Of a stretch of DNA of 64,000 nt, positions 26,841 through 35,144 are shown piece by piece; within the stretch, counting starts at the first letter, position 1, and each line of letters opens with the position of its first letter. The position numbers and the translations under genes are program-made. The stretch covers positions 1 to 64,000 of the forward strand of contig NZ_JACJMB010000003.1 in assembly GCF_016902615.1 (NCBI RefSeq), in the 5' to 3' direction. The stretch comes from Collinsella tanakaei (GTDB lineage Bacteria > Actinomycetota > Coriobacteriia > Coriobacteriales > Coriobacteriaceae). The notes under the pieces were generated by a model. It saw only the letters and a list, made by a program, of their open reading frames with translations, searched no databases and was not told the DNA's origin.

Positions 26841-27122
26841 CGACACGCCGGCTGTCCGGCTTTCGCGGCCAGGGACGCGCAGGCGAGACGGGTGCGGGCG
26901 AGGATAGCTCCGCGCGCCCGCACCCGTGCAGCGCGCGTCCGCAGGCGCCCGGCACGGGAGCGCCGGGCGCGAGATAATGCATTCAATGGCTCCCGAGGAC
27001 GTTCCGGCAACAACGGGCTGCGCCCCAGGATGTACACAGCCGAGCTGCGGACATCCTGGGGCGCAGTGCATAATCCGTGACTGTACGCGTCCGCAGGCGC
27101 GACGCCACGATGCGCAAGGCGC
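26841..27122. other. Convergent intergenic region
   Basis: About 280 bases between the small membrane protein gene and the metallopeptidase gene. It contains the 16-bp inverted repeat at 27018-27066 and nothing else that I can support. Confidence 0.5.
27018..27066. terminator. Long perfect inverted repeat at a convergent junction
   Basis: Two perfect 16-bp arms (27018-27033 and 27051-27066) flank a 17-base loop. With genes converging from both sides it may end transcription in both directions, although there is no T-tract. Confidence 0.55.
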
Positions 27123-27836
27123 CTAATCCCGATCGTTACGCGTGCGGCTGAGCAGGTAGAGCAACTGCAGGATGGACGTGAGTGCCGCCGCGACGTAGGT
27201 GAGGGCGGCAGCCGTGAGCACCTTTTTCGCTCCGCGAACGTTCACCTCGCTCATGCCGGACTGCTGGATGTAGGCCACCGCGCGACGGCTCGCGTCGATC
27301 TCGACGGGAAGCGTCACGAGCTGGAAGATCACCGAGAAGGCGAACAGGCAGATGGCGAGCGTCGTCAGGCCCGCGATGTTCATGATGACGCCTAGGAGGA
27401 ACACGATCATCCACACGCTCTGCGACAGGTTCACCACCGGCACGAGCGCAGTGCGCACCCGCATCATGAAGAAGCCCTGTGCGCGCTGGGCGGCGTGCCC
27501 CGCCTCGTGACAGGCAACCGCCACGCTCGCGACCGACCCGCCGGTCATGTTGTCGTTCGACAGATAGAGGTTGTTGTCGCGCGGGTCGTAGTGGTCGGTC
27601 AGGTGGCCGGCGACGCGCCTGATGCCCACGGATTCGCACCCGTTGGCGTCAAGCATCTCGCGCGCCACCTGCTCGCCCGACTCCCCGTCGCTTTTCACCT
27701 TCGACCACGTGCGGTACGTCTTGTTGATATAGCTCTGCGTGGCGAGGCCGAGCACGAGCGACACCACCACGAGCACGAGATAGGCCGGGTCGATGTACAT
27801 CCCGAGCCCGTATCCATAGCCATAATACGGAAACAT
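27123..27836 (-). CDS. Membrane zinc metallopeptidase (YugP-type)
   Basis: 237 residues of the YugP/PF04298 neutral zinc metallopeptidase family. A Tyr- and Gly-rich start (MFPYYGYGYGLGMYIDPAY) leads into a first membrane helix (about 17-34). The zinc site HEAGH lies at 110-114, and further helices follow around 125-175 and 210-230. The active site is probably at the inner membrane face. Substrate unknown. AAGGAG lies before the ATG. RNase D lies upstream on the same strand, about 90 bases away. Confidence 0.9.
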   Translation of the reverse strand: MFPYYGYGYGLGMYIDPAYLVLVVVSLVLGLATQSYINKTYRTWSKVKSDGESGEQVAREMLDANGCESVGIRRVAGHLTDHYDPRDNNLYLSNDNMTGGSVASVAVACHEAGHAAQRAQGFFMMRVRTALVPVVNLSQSVWMIVFLLGVIMNIAGLTTLAICLFAFSVIFQLVTLPVEIDASRRAVAYIQQSGMSEVNVRGAKKVLTAAALTYVAAALTSILQLLYLLSRTRNDRD

Positions 27837-27924
27837 GTTGACTCCTTCGTCGAACCCCTTCTTGCAGGTCTGTTGGCATCCCTTGTACCCAAAGTGCGCG
27901 CATTGCGATGTCTCAGGCCTTCGG

Positions 27925-29058
27925 CTAGAGCGTCTCGACGCGTCCGTCTTTCACGGTAAGGCCCATGTTGCCCGACAGCAAATCGTCGAGCAGCGACCCG
28001 ACGAGCTCGAAGCGCCAGCCCTCGCGCAAGGGGCTGCGCTCGGGATGCTCGATATAGCCGCACAGGTCGTCGCGGCTCGCGATGATCGAGGTCGCCACGC
28101 CGGAGCGCTCCGACACCAGACGCAGCAGGGCGTACATGAGGTCGCACACGCTGTCGGTCTCGGGAGTGGGCGCATGCCGCGCGTGCCCTGCGCTCGGCAG
28201 GTTGTCGACCGGACAGCGCGTACCGTTCCCGATGGCGATCAGCGCCGCCTCGACATCGCGCTCGGAGAGCTGGTCGGTACCGCGCACGCGGCGGAAGTCG
28301 CCGACATCGCGGGGGGCGCGCTTCACGAGCGCGACCAGGGTCTCGTCGGACATGACCCACTTGCGGGGGATGTCCTGGCGCTCGGCGCGGCGCTCGCGCC
28401 AGGCGGCGAGCTCGCGGGCGATCGCCAGCTGCCGGCGCGTGCAGGAGTTGATGCGCTTGACGCGCTTGTAGGCCTGGCGCGGCTCGACCACGTAGTGCGC
28501 GCGATCCGCCAGCGGGCGCATCTCGTCGACGACCCAGCGCATGCGGCCGAGCTCCTCGAGGCGCGCTTTGATATGCCCGTATGCGTCGATGAGGTAGCGC
28601 ACGTCGTCGAGGGCGTACTCGATCTGCTTGTCGGTGAGCGGCCGGCGCGACCAATCGGTCAGCGACTCGCTTTTCGGCAGCGTCACGCCGCAGAAGGCGT
28701 GCACAAGGCCGTTGTAGGATATCTGCATGCGCTCACCGAGGAAGGCCGCGGCGACCTGCGTGTCGAAGATGGGCGCGGGAAGCGCCCCGAGCGCATGGTA
28801 GATGACCTCCATATCCTGCGAGCAGGCGTGAAAAACCTTGAGGACGGCCGTGTTCGCCATGAGGTCGGCAAGCGGCGCGAGGTCGTCGAGCACGATGGGG
28901 TCGATCGCCACGCACTCGTCGGGGGTTGCCACCTGGACCAGGCACAATTTGGGGTGAAACGTCTTCTCGCGCAAAAACTCGGTATCGATCGCGACGGCCT
29001 GGTAGGACGCCGCGCGCGAGCAGAACGATTCCAGCTCCTCGTATGTGGAGATATACAT
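27925..29058 (-). CDS. rnd: Ribonuclease D
   Basis: A 3'-5' exoribonuclease for tRNA and small RNA maturation. The 377 residues show the DEDDy catalytic set: IDTEF (D-x-E) near residue 24, FHACSQDMEVI, and YALDDVRYL with the terminal tyrosine. An HRDC-like domain follows (RINSCTRRQLAIARELAAWRERRAERQD). Length is normal. It is divergent from the lipid kinase gene across 92 bases that must hold both promoters. Confidence 0.93.
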   Translation of the reverse strand: MYISTYEELESFCSRAASYQAVAIDTEFLREKTFHPKLCLVQVATPDECVAIDPIVLDDLAPLADLMANTAVLKVFHACSQDMEVIYHALGALPAPIFDTQVAAAFLGERMQISYNGLVHAFCGVTLPKSESLTDWSRRPLTDKQIEYALDDVRYLIDAYGHIKARLEELGRMRWVVDEMRPLADRAHYVVEPRQAYKRVKRINSCTRRQLAIARELAAWRERRAERQDIPRKWVMSDETLVALVKRAPRDVGDFRRVRGTDQLSERDVEAALIAIGNGTRCPVDNLPSAGHARHAPTPETDSVCDLMYALLRLVSERSGVATSIIASRDDLCGYIEHPERSPLREGWRFELVGSLLDDLLSGNMGLTVKDGRVETL

Positions 29059-29150
29059 GCCTCACCTGTTGATGTTTTGGTTCAACCTCCAGTCGGAGGT
29101 AGGATAACGACATTCATAACTATACTCGGCTTCGATACATCGGGAAACTC

Positions 29151-30068
29151 ATGCGCTGCCTCATCATCCATAACCCAGCATCCGGACCCAGCTCCGATGA
29201 GATCTTCGCGTTCGCCCGCGCGCTCGCGACGGGCGGCGATGAGATCTGCATGCGCTTCATCGGGTCGGGCATGGAGGCGGCCGACGCCACCGCCGACGCG
29301 CGCGCCTTCGACCGCATCGTCGTCTCCGGCGGCGACGGCACCGTAAGCAACGTCCTCGACTGCCTGCGCGACACCCACGTCCCCATCCTCGTGTTCCCCT
29401 CCGGCACGGCGAACCTGTTCTTCAACAACATCGGCAACGCTCCCGAGGCGGCGGCGCTCGCGGCCGCCTGCCGGCGCGGCAAGACGAAAAGCGTCGACAT
29501 GGGCGAGCTGTTCTGGAGAGACGAGGCGGGCGACATCCAGCGCCACGGCTTCACCATCATCGCCGGCTCGGGCTTCGACGCCGCCATCATGCAGAAGGCG
29601 GCGCCGAGCAAAAACGAGATCGGCGAGATCGCCTACGCGCTCGCGGCCCTTGCCACCCCCGAGCCCCCGGTGGCGCACTTCACGATCGAGCACGACGGCG
29701 TCGTCGACGAGTACGACGGCATCGGCTGCATGGTGGGAAACACCGCCGTCATCCAAAACGACATCAACCTGTTTCCCGACTGCCGCATGGACGACGGCCT
29801 CATCGACGTCACGATCATCCGGCCCGCAAAGACCGTCGAGCTGCTACCGACGCTGCTCGCCGGCGTGTTCGACCCCGCGGGCAAGGGGCTCGGCCGCCCG
29901 CAGTTCACGATGTTCCAGACGCGCGAGGTGAGGATCACGGCGTCCCCGTCGCTCGGCATGCAGTTCGATGGCGAGCTCATCCCCAACAACAGCGGCGTGT
30001 TCGGCGCCCGCGTGCTGCCGAACTGCCTCGACCTCATCATCGACGACTTCTCGAAGCTGAACGGCTGA
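29151..30068 (+). CDS. Diacylglycerol kinase-type lipid kinase
   Basis: 305 residues of the DagK/YegS/sphingosine-kinase family. IIHNPASGP at the start and SGGDGTVSNVL (GGDGT at 60-64) form the ATP site. FPSGTANLFFNNIG and the C-terminal MQFDGELI complete the fold. It probably recycles diacylglycerol to phosphatidic acid at the membrane, but the lipid substrate is not shown by sequence. The ATG at 29151 has only a weak ribosome site. A T-less hairpin (30099-30122) follows. Confidence 0.9.
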   Translation: MRCLIIHNPASGPSSDEIFAFARALATGGDEICMRFIGSGMEAADATADARAFDRIVVSGGDGTVSNVLDCLRDTHVPILVFPSGTANLFFNNIGNAPEAAALAAACRRGKTKSVDMGELFWRDEAGDIQRHGFTIIAGSGFDAAIMQKAAPSKNEIGEIAYALAALATPEPPVAHFTIEHDGVVDEYDGIGCMVGNTAVIQNDINLFPDCRMDDGLIDVTIIRPAKTVELLPTLLAGVFDPAGKGLGRPQFTMFQTREVRITASPSLGMQFDGELIPNNSGVFGARVLPNCLDLIIDDFSKLNG

Positions 30069-30098
30069 CGGCAGGCGGCAACCCGCAAAAGGCGGCGG

Positions 30099-30122
30099 GC
30101 TTCGGCTCGGGCGGGCCGAAGC
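30099..30122 (+). terminator. Hairpin after the lipid kinase gene
   Basis: GCTTCGGC (30099-30106) pairs with GCCGAAGC (30115-30122), without a T-run. It is a weak terminator at best. Confidence 0.4.
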
Positions 30123-30155
30123 GGTAACAGTGTCGAAATAAAAATGCAGACCGTC

Positions 30156-30185
30156 TTCCCAGTTGGAACTCTGCTGTGCTATAGT
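30156..30185 (+). promoter_or_regulatory. Promoter of the trp leader and ECF operon
   Basis: TATAGT (30180-30185) preceded by TGC forms an extended -10. A weak -35, TTCCCA (30156-30161), lies 18 bases upstream. The leader ATG is 58 bases downstream. Confidence 0.55.
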
Positions 30186-30242
30186 GCCCCCAACGCGGCA
30201 CACGCTGCACGATCTTCGATTATCCAGAAAGGAGCCACCAGC

Positions 30243-30311
30243 ATGAAGAACCTCTCCTCCGCTCTCAACAACTGGTGGTGGCGTGATGTGGATCCGGTCG
30301 GTCGACGGTGA
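30243..30311 (+). CDS. trpL: Tryptophan leader peptide (22 residues)
   Basis: ATG at 30243, TGA at 30309-30311, AAAGGAG at 30228-30234. The peptide contains three consecutive tryptophan codons (NNWWWRD, codons 11-13) and is followed by a hairpin and terminator before the ECF genes. This is the layout of ribosome-mediated trp attenuation: scarce charged tRNA-Trp stalls the ribosome at TGG TGG TGG, changes RNA folding and lets polymerase pass. NWWW-type trp leaders are known in other actinobacteria upstream of trp genes; here the target is a transporter. Confidence 0.88.
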   Translation: MKNLSSALNNWWWRDVDPVGRR

Positions 30312-30373
30312 GTCCCTCACGCTCGTCTTTTCGTAGCGCGCATAGGCCTCCGGTCTGACCGGGGGCCTTTTTT
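30294..30373 (+). promoter_or_regulatory. Trp attenuator: candidate antiterminator and terminator
   Basis: The terminator is AGGCCTCCGG (30344-30353) with CCGGGGGCCT (30359-30368), one T-G wobble, then a run of T to 30373. CCGGTC (30294-30299), just after the Trp codons, is complementary to GACCGG (30357-30362) in the terminator and is a candidate antiterminator arm. A GTGAG/CTCAC hairpin (30309-30321) overlaps the leader stop codon. The terminator is certain; the alternative fold is proposed by eye. Confidence 0.75.
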
Positions 30374-30467
30374 CGTGCTCGACCGAACCGCCCGCATCAC
30401 GCGCCTCCGCCTCGCCCCATCCCCCAACGACGCACCTTTTCCATCTCGCGAAAGAAGGATGATCACC

Positions 30468-31037
30468 ATGACCCAGACCACCACCTCCCAGGCGCGCACC
30501 GTCACGACCTCCGACCACGGCAAGCTCGACATCAAGGCCCTCGTTCTGCTCGCGGTGCTGCTCGCCGCCGGCTTCATCCTGAACATGTTCCTCGGCAAGG
30601 CCATCGGCGCCATGTCCGCCGGCATGATCAACCCCGAGTTCATCATCTCCGCCTTCTGCCTCACCATCCTCGTCGTACGCCCGAACGCGATCCAGGCGCT
30701 CATCATCGGCCTCATCTCCGCTGCGGTCATCCAGCTCACCACGAGCCTGCCCGGCGCCGACTTTGTCGCCGAGGGCGTCGCCGCCGTCCTCATGGCCCTC
30801 ATCGTCAACGCCGGCATGAAGACCAGCGCCCGCGCCATCATCCCCACGCTCGGCACCTTCGTGACCACGTTCGTCTCCGGCTTCATCTTCATGGTCATCC
30901 GCATGGTCCTCATGCAGTTCGACATGGCCATCGCCGCCGCGATGCTGCCGGTCGTGGCCATCACCGCCGTGTTCAACGCCGTGCTCGTGGGCGCTCTCTA
31001 CGTGCCCATCAAGAAGGCCCTGAAGCTCAACGACTAG
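30468..31037 (+). CDS. trpP: ECF transporter S component, predicted tryptophan-specific
   Basis: A membrane-embedded substrate-binding subunit of 189 residues with five or six hydrophobic helices (LVLLAVLLAAGFILNMFLG onward). The gene is followed by the ECF ATPase and T-component genes, so it fits the S component of an energy-coupling-factor importer. It resembles TrpP-like tryptophan transporters. Specificity rests mainly on the tryptophan leader peptide upstream. I chose the ATG at 30468, with AAAGAAGG at good spacing, over the ATG at 30459, which lies on top of the ribosome site. Confidence 0.82.
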   Translation: MTQTTTSQARTVTTSDHGKLDIKALVLLAVLLAAGFILNMFLGKAIGAMSAGMINPEFIISAFCLTILVVRPNAIQALIIGLISAAVIQLTTSLPGADFVAEGVAAVLMALIVNAGMKTSARAIIPTLGTFVTTFVSGFIFMVIRMVLMQFDMAIAAAMLPVVAITAVFNAVLVGALYVPIKKALKLND

Positions 31038-31045
31038 CGCCCTTC

Positions 31046-31085
31046 CGCCCGCCCGAGCACAACCGCCCGGGCGGGCGTCTTCTTG
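31046..31085 (+). terminator. Intra-operon hairpin between the S component and ATPase genes
   Basis: CGCCCGCCCG (31046-31055) pairs with CGGGCGGGCG (31068-31077), followed by TCTTCTTG. It is probably a partial terminator or 3'-end stabiliser that lets the S component be made in excess over the shared energising module. Confidence 0.55.
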
Positions 31086-31118
31086 TCTTGCACCTCGACC
31101 TGTATCGGAAAGGCAACC

Positions 31119-32876
31119 ATGGCAGCAATCATCGAGATGGACGGCGTGTCGTTCTCATACGGCTCCGATGCCGCCCACGCCCTCGACAACGTCTCGCTCA
31201 CCGTGGAGGAAGGCGATTTCGTCGGCATCATAGGGCCGTCGGGCGCCGGCAAGTCGACGCTTGCCGCCTGCCTGTCGGGCGCCATCCCCCACCACTACAC
31301 CGGTGAGCTGTTCGGCAGCACACGCGTGGCGGGATATGACACCTGCGACGTGTCACTCACCGACATCTCGAGAACCGTCGGCTCGGTTGCCCAGGACATC
31401 GATGCGCAGATGGTCGCGTCGATCGTTGAGGACGAGATCCTGTTCGGCCTCGAGAACTTCGGCGTGCCCCACGACCAGATCGAGGGGCGCATCGCGCACA
31501 CGCTCGAGACGGTGGGCATCGCCGATCTGCGCCACCGCGAGATCGCCACGCTTTCGGGCGGCCAGAAGCAAAAGGTCGCCATCGCCGCCATCCTGGCGCT
31601 CGAGCCGCGCGTGCTCGTGCTCGACGAGCCCACCGCGGCCCTCGACCCGGTGAGCTCGAGCGTCGTGTTCGAGACGCTGTCCGACATCAACCGCCGTCTC
31701 GGCATCACCGTCATCGTCATCGAGCAGAAGGTCGCCCTGCTCTCCAGCCACTGCAGCCGCATCGTCGTCATGGACCGGGGGCGCATCGCGCTCACCGGCA
31801 CCCCGCACGAGGTCTTCGGCGCATCAGAGCGCCTGCGCGCCATCGGCGTCGACAGCCCGCGCACCGTGCGCATCTCGAACAGCCTCGCCGCCTGCGGCAT
31901 CGCACCCGACGCCACGCCCTGCCTGAACGTCGACGAGGCCTACCGGCTGATCGCCGGGCTCGTCAAAGACCTGCCGCACGCCGCCTCGACGCCGGCTGAC
32001 GCGCCCGCGCCCTCCCCCCATGTAAGCGCGCGCCCGCACGCCGAAGGGGCCTCGCCCGTGCTCGAGCTGACCGGTGCGGGCTATAGCTACCCGAACGGCG
32101 GCGCCAGCGTGACCGACCTCGCCATGTGCGTGTACCCCGGCGAGCTCGTGGGCATCGTCGGGCAGAACGGCGCGGGCAAGACCACGATCACCAAGCTGCT
32201 GAACGGCCTCATCAAGCCCGCGCGCGGCAGCGTCGTCGTGGCCGGGCTCGACACGCGCGAGACCCCGGTGTCGCGCATCGCCGCCCACGTGTCGACGCTC
32301 TTCCAGAACCCCGATCGCCAAATCTGCAAGAACACGGTGCTCGACGAGGTCGCCTTCGGCCTCGAGCTCACCGGCGTCGACTCGGCCTCCGCGCGCGAGA
32401 GCGCCCGCGACGTCATCGAGCGCTTCGGGCTGCCCGCCACCGAGGCGCCGTTCTCGCTGTCGCGCGGCCAGCGCCAGATGGTGGCACTCGCCGGCGTCGT
32501 CGTCATGGAGCCCGAGATCGTGCTGCTCGACGAGCCCACGAGCGGCCTCGATTACCGAGAGTGCATGACCGTCATGGAGACGGTGCGCGACATGGCCGAC
32601 CACGGGTGCGCCGTCGTGATGGTCTGCCACGACATGGAGGTCGTGAGCGACTTCGCCGAGCGCATCGTCGTCATGGCGAACGGCCGCATCCTCGACCGCG
32701 GCCCGGCGCGAGACCTGTTCGCCGACGCCGCCCTCATGGACGAGGCGAGCGTCACGCCGCCGCAGGTCATCGAGCTCGCCGCACGCCTTGCCCGCGACGT
32801 CTCGCCCGCCTTCGCCGGCATCACCGAGGTCAGCGATATCGTCCGTACCGTGAAGGAGCTGATGGGCCGTGCTTAA
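31119..32876 (+). CDS. ECF transporter ATPase, fused A and A' domains
   Basis: The energising subunit, with two ABC ATPase domains in one chain of 585 residues. Domain 1 has Walker A GPSGAGKST (39-47), signature LSGGQKQKVAIAA and Walker B VLVLDEPTAALDP. Domain 2 has GQNGAGKTT (from about 348), the signature variant LSRGQRQMVALAG and IVLLDEPTSGLD. Most ECF systems encode the two on separate genes. A Pro/Ala-rich linker (about 290-310) joins them. The ATG at 31119 has GGAAAGG upstream. The stop overlaps the T-component start by 8 bases. Confidence 0.92.
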   Translation: MAAIIEMDGVSFSYGSDAAHALDNVSLTVEEGDFVGIIGPSGAGKSTLAACLSGAIPHHYTGELFGSTRVAGYDTCDVSLTDISRTVGSVAQDIDAQMVASIVEDEILFGLENFGVPHDQIEGRIAHTLETVGIADLRHREIATLSGGQKQKVAIAAILALEPRVLVLDEPTAALDPVSSSVVFETLSDINRRLGITVIVIEQKVALLSSHCSRIVVMDRGRIALTGTPHEVFGASERLRAIGVDSPRTVRISNSLAACGIAPDATPCLNVDEAYRLIAGLVKDLPHAASTPADAPAPSPHVSARPHAEGASPVLELTGAGYSYPNGGASVTDLAMCVYPGELVGIVGQNGAGKTTITKLLNGLIKPARGSVVVAGLDTRETPVSRIAAHVSTLFQNPDRQICKNTVLDEVAFGLELTGVDSASARESARDVIERFGLPATEAPFSLSRGQRQMVALAGVVVMEPEIVLLDEPTSGLDYRECMTVMETVRDMADHGCAVVMVCHDMEVVSDFAERIVVMANGRILDRGPARDLFADAALMDEASVTPPQVIELAARLARDVSPAFAGITEVSDIVRTVKELMGRA

Positions 32877-33615
32877 CGTCATCGATTACGTCCCCGGCGA
32901 CACCCTGCTGCATCGCCTGAACCCCGTCACGAAGCTCGCGCTCGCCGCGGCGATCGTGGCCGCGACGTTTCTGGCCGACAGCTACCCGGCGCTCATCGCC
33001 CTGCTGGCGCTCACCCTGGCGCTCGCCGCGTACGCCGGCGTGTTCGGACGCCTCGCGCGCCTGCTGAAAGTCCTCGTGCCCATCGCGCTCATCATGCTTG
33101 TGCTCCAGACCGCCTTCACGCGCAGCGGCACCCCGCTTATCGGCTTCGTGACCGACGAGGGCCTCATCACGGGCGGCAAGGCCTGCCTGCGCCTGCTCGG
33201 CGTCGCGCTGCCGCTCGTCCTCATGCTCATGGTCACGAAGCTGAACGACCTGGCGAACGCATGCGTGGAGAAGCTGCACATCCCCTACCGCTACGCGTTC
33301 ACGTTCAGCACCGCCCTGCGCTTCGTTCCGGTCTTCTCGCAGGAGATGAACGCCATCATGGAGGCGCAGACCGCCCGCGGCGTGGAGTACGACACGCGCA
33401 ACCCCTTCAAGAAGCTCAAGCTCATGCTGCCGCTGTGCGTGCCCCTGCTCATCTCCAGCGTGAGCAAGACCGACGCCTGCGCCCTCGCCGCCGAGCAGCG
33501 CGGCTTCTATCTGCGCACGCGCGAGAGCTGCTATAGACGCTATCCCTTCGCCGCCCGCGACGCCGTGGCCTTCGCGCTTGCCGTGGCGCTCATCGTCGGC
33601 GGCATCCTGCTGTAA
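32869..33615 (+). CDS. ecfT: ECF transporter T component
   Basis: The transmembrane coupling subunit of 248 residues with four to six helices. Coupling-helix motifs AQTARG and AAEQRG (the A-x-R-G type) contact the two ATPase domains. Translation starts at GTG (32869) inside the end of the ATPase gene, an 8-base overlap. A strong terminator closes the operon. The clustered S, A-A' and T genes suggest a dedicated (group I) ECF transporter. Confidence 0.92.
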   Translation: MLNVIDYVPGDTLLHRLNPVTKLALAAAIVAATFLADSYPALIALLALTLALAAYAGVFGRLARLLKVLVPIALIMLVLQTAFTRSGTPLIGFVTDEGLITGGKACLRLLGVALPLVLMLMVTKLNDLANACVEKLHIPYRYAFTFSTALRFVPVFSQEMNAIMEAQTARGVEYDTRNPFKKLKLMLPLCVPLLISSVSKTDACALAAEQRGFYLRTRESCYRRYPFAARDAVAFALAVALIVGGILL

Positions 33616-33623
33616 GGCCGCCC

Positions 33624-33675
33624 GCCGCCCGCACGTCGTCCGGTGTGGATAGGCGCGTGCGGGCGGCACGTTTTT
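33624..33675 (+). terminator. Terminator of the ECF operon
   Basis: GCCGCCCGCACG (33624-33635) pairs with CGTGCGGGCGGC (33656-33667), then ACGTTTTT. Confidence 0.85.
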
Positions 33676-33751
33676 GGCGACGTGCGGCACACAGGCGCCC
33701 CGGTTGGTTCACAATGGGTGTGAACAGGTACCGCCACCGACAGGAGCACCC

Positions 33752-34699
33752 ATGCCGACAACGCGCGACATCCCGGAATTTCTCGCCCAGCGCCTCGACG
33801 ACGCCTACGATGCGGACACCGTCGCCCGCATCCGCGACGGCTTTCGCGCGGCATGCGACAGGCCGGTGACGCTGCGGGCGAACACCCTGCGCGCCGGCGC
33901 CGACGAGGTCGCCACGGCGCTTTCGGACGCGGGCATCCCCTGGACGCATCTCAGCTGGTACCCCGACGCCTTCATCCTCGACGGCGTGCGCGAGCGGGCT
34001 GTCTGGGACCTCGAGATCTACCGCGCGGGCAAGGTCTACCTGCAGAGCCTGTCGTCCATGATGCCGCCGCTCGCCCTCGCCCCGCGCGCCGGCGCGGACA
34101 TCCTCGACATGTGTGCCGCCCCGGGAGGCAAGACGAGCCAGATCATGGCGCTCGCCGGCGGGCAGGCGCATCTGACGGCCTGCGAGATGAGCCGTCCGCG
34201 CGCCGAGAAGCTCGAGTACAACCTGGACAAGCTCGGCTGTGTCAACGTGCAGGTCATGCGCGTCGATGCGCGTCGGCTTGACGAGTTCTTCTCGTTCGAC
34301 CAGATCCTGCTCGACGCGCCCTGCACCGGCACGGGCACCATCAGCACGGGCGACGAGCGCGCTGAGCGCCGCATCAGCCCCGAGCTCCTCGCCAAGGTCG
34401 CAAAATCGCAGCGCGCCCTGCTCGACCGCGCGCTCACCGTGCTGAAGCCCGGCGGCACCCTCATCTACTCAACCTGCTCCATCCTGCCGGAGGAAAACGA
34501 GCGGCAGGTCGCAGCGGCGCTCAAGCGCCACCGCGACTGCGAGGTTGCCCCCGTTGCCATCGGGGGTCTCGACCGTGCGGCGGACGACGCCCCGCAGACG
34601 CTCCCCTGCGCCCTCGACGGCGCGCTCACCATCTGCCCGACGCGCGACTACGAGGGCTTCTTCATCGCCGCGATCAAGAAGGCAGCGCGCAAGCGCTAG
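33752..34699 (+). CDS. RsmB/RsmF-type RNA (cytosine-5-)-methyltransferase
   Basis: SAM-dependent m5C methyltransferase of the NOL1/NOP2/Sun family, 315 residues. It carries the SAM motif LDMCAAPGGKTSQ, DAPCTGTGT with Cys191, and YSTCSILPEENE with the catalytic Cys242. It lacks the N-terminal NusB-like domain of RsmB and has no obvious C-terminal PUA domain, which fits a compact RsmF-like rRNA or a tRNA methylase. The ATG at 33752 follows CAGGAG. Target base unknown. Confidence 0.9.
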   Translation: MPTTRDIPEFLAQRLDDAYDADTVARIRDGFRAACDRPVTLRANTLRAGADEVATALSDAGIPWTHLSWYPDAFILDGVRERAVWDLEIYRAGKVYLQSLSSMMPPLALAPRAGADILDMCAAPGGKTSQIMALAGGQAHLTACEMSRPRAEKLEYNLDKLGCVNVQVMRVDARRLDEFFSFDQILLDAPCTGTGTISTGDERAERRISPELLAKVAKSQRALLDRALTVLKPGGTLIYSTCSILPEENERQVAAALKRHRDCEVAPVAIGGLDRAADDAPQTLPCALDGALTICPTRDYEGFFIAAIKKAARKR

Positions 34700-34967
34700 A
34701 CATCGCCGACGGGCGGCAGGTTACCTGGAACAGACACGTAGTCGTCGCCGCCCCGCCTCATCCGCTCACCCCGGCATCAACCAACTTGTCATACATCTCG
34801 CTAAGCGACCCTCTTAGCGAGATGTATGACAAGTTGGTTGTGCTGGCATCCAGCGCGCCGGCATGAAGCCGCTCGTACTCAGAACACACAGCCACGCGTG
34901 TCGGCGAGCGGCAACGCTGGCAATCGATTAGATACAGATATAGATATGTATGAGCGATACGCCGCGG
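34700..34967. other. Convergent intergenic region with long hairpin
   Basis: This 268-base gap is dominated by the 63-base inverted repeat at 34778-34840. An AT-rich run (TAGATACAGATATAGATATG) follows at about 34929. No gene is supported. Confidence 0.5.
34778..34840. repeat. 28-bp perfect inverted repeat with 7-base loop
   Basis: Arms 34778-34805 and 34813-34840 are perfectly complementary, with loop CGACCCT. It lies between the convergent methyltransferase and small-membrane-protein genes. It could be a bidirectional terminator, a repeat element or the stem of a small RNA. It is far longer than an ordinary terminator and has no T-run. Confidence 0.75.
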
Positions 34968-35144
34968 CTACCGGCTGTGCTTGCCGCGCCCGGTCCGCTG
35001 CCGGTCGCGGGCGCGCAGCGCCTCCTGCTCGCGACGACGCTCGCCACGCTCCTTGATCGCAGAGTAGATGCTATACAGCACCGCGGCAACGATAACCGCC
35101 CCGATGCACAGGGCGACTGGAGCGAGTATGTCCATGATGCCCAT
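34968..35144 (-). CDS. Small membrane protein with charged tail (58 residues)
   Basis: From the ATG at 35144 the product starts MGIMDILAPVALCIGA, has one membrane helix (about 7-28), and ends in a strongly basic tail (KERGERRREQEALRARDRQR). GGTGGG lies upstream; an ATG at 35135 and a longer in-frame reading exist. Single-helix proteins with Arg/Lys-rich tails are common in actinobacteria. I cannot assign a role. Confidence 0.45.
   Translation of the reverse strand: MGIMDILAPVALCIGAVIVAAVLYSIYSAIKERGERRREQEALRARDRQRTGRGKHSR

Noticed and set aside
24347-26977. 876-codon plus-strand ORF over xseB and xseA
   Set aside because: Arg-rich shadow frame opposite two certain genes.
30375-30467. Upstream extension of the ECF S component
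   Set aside because: The extension overlaps the trp terminator and has no ribosome site; the start at 30468 has one.
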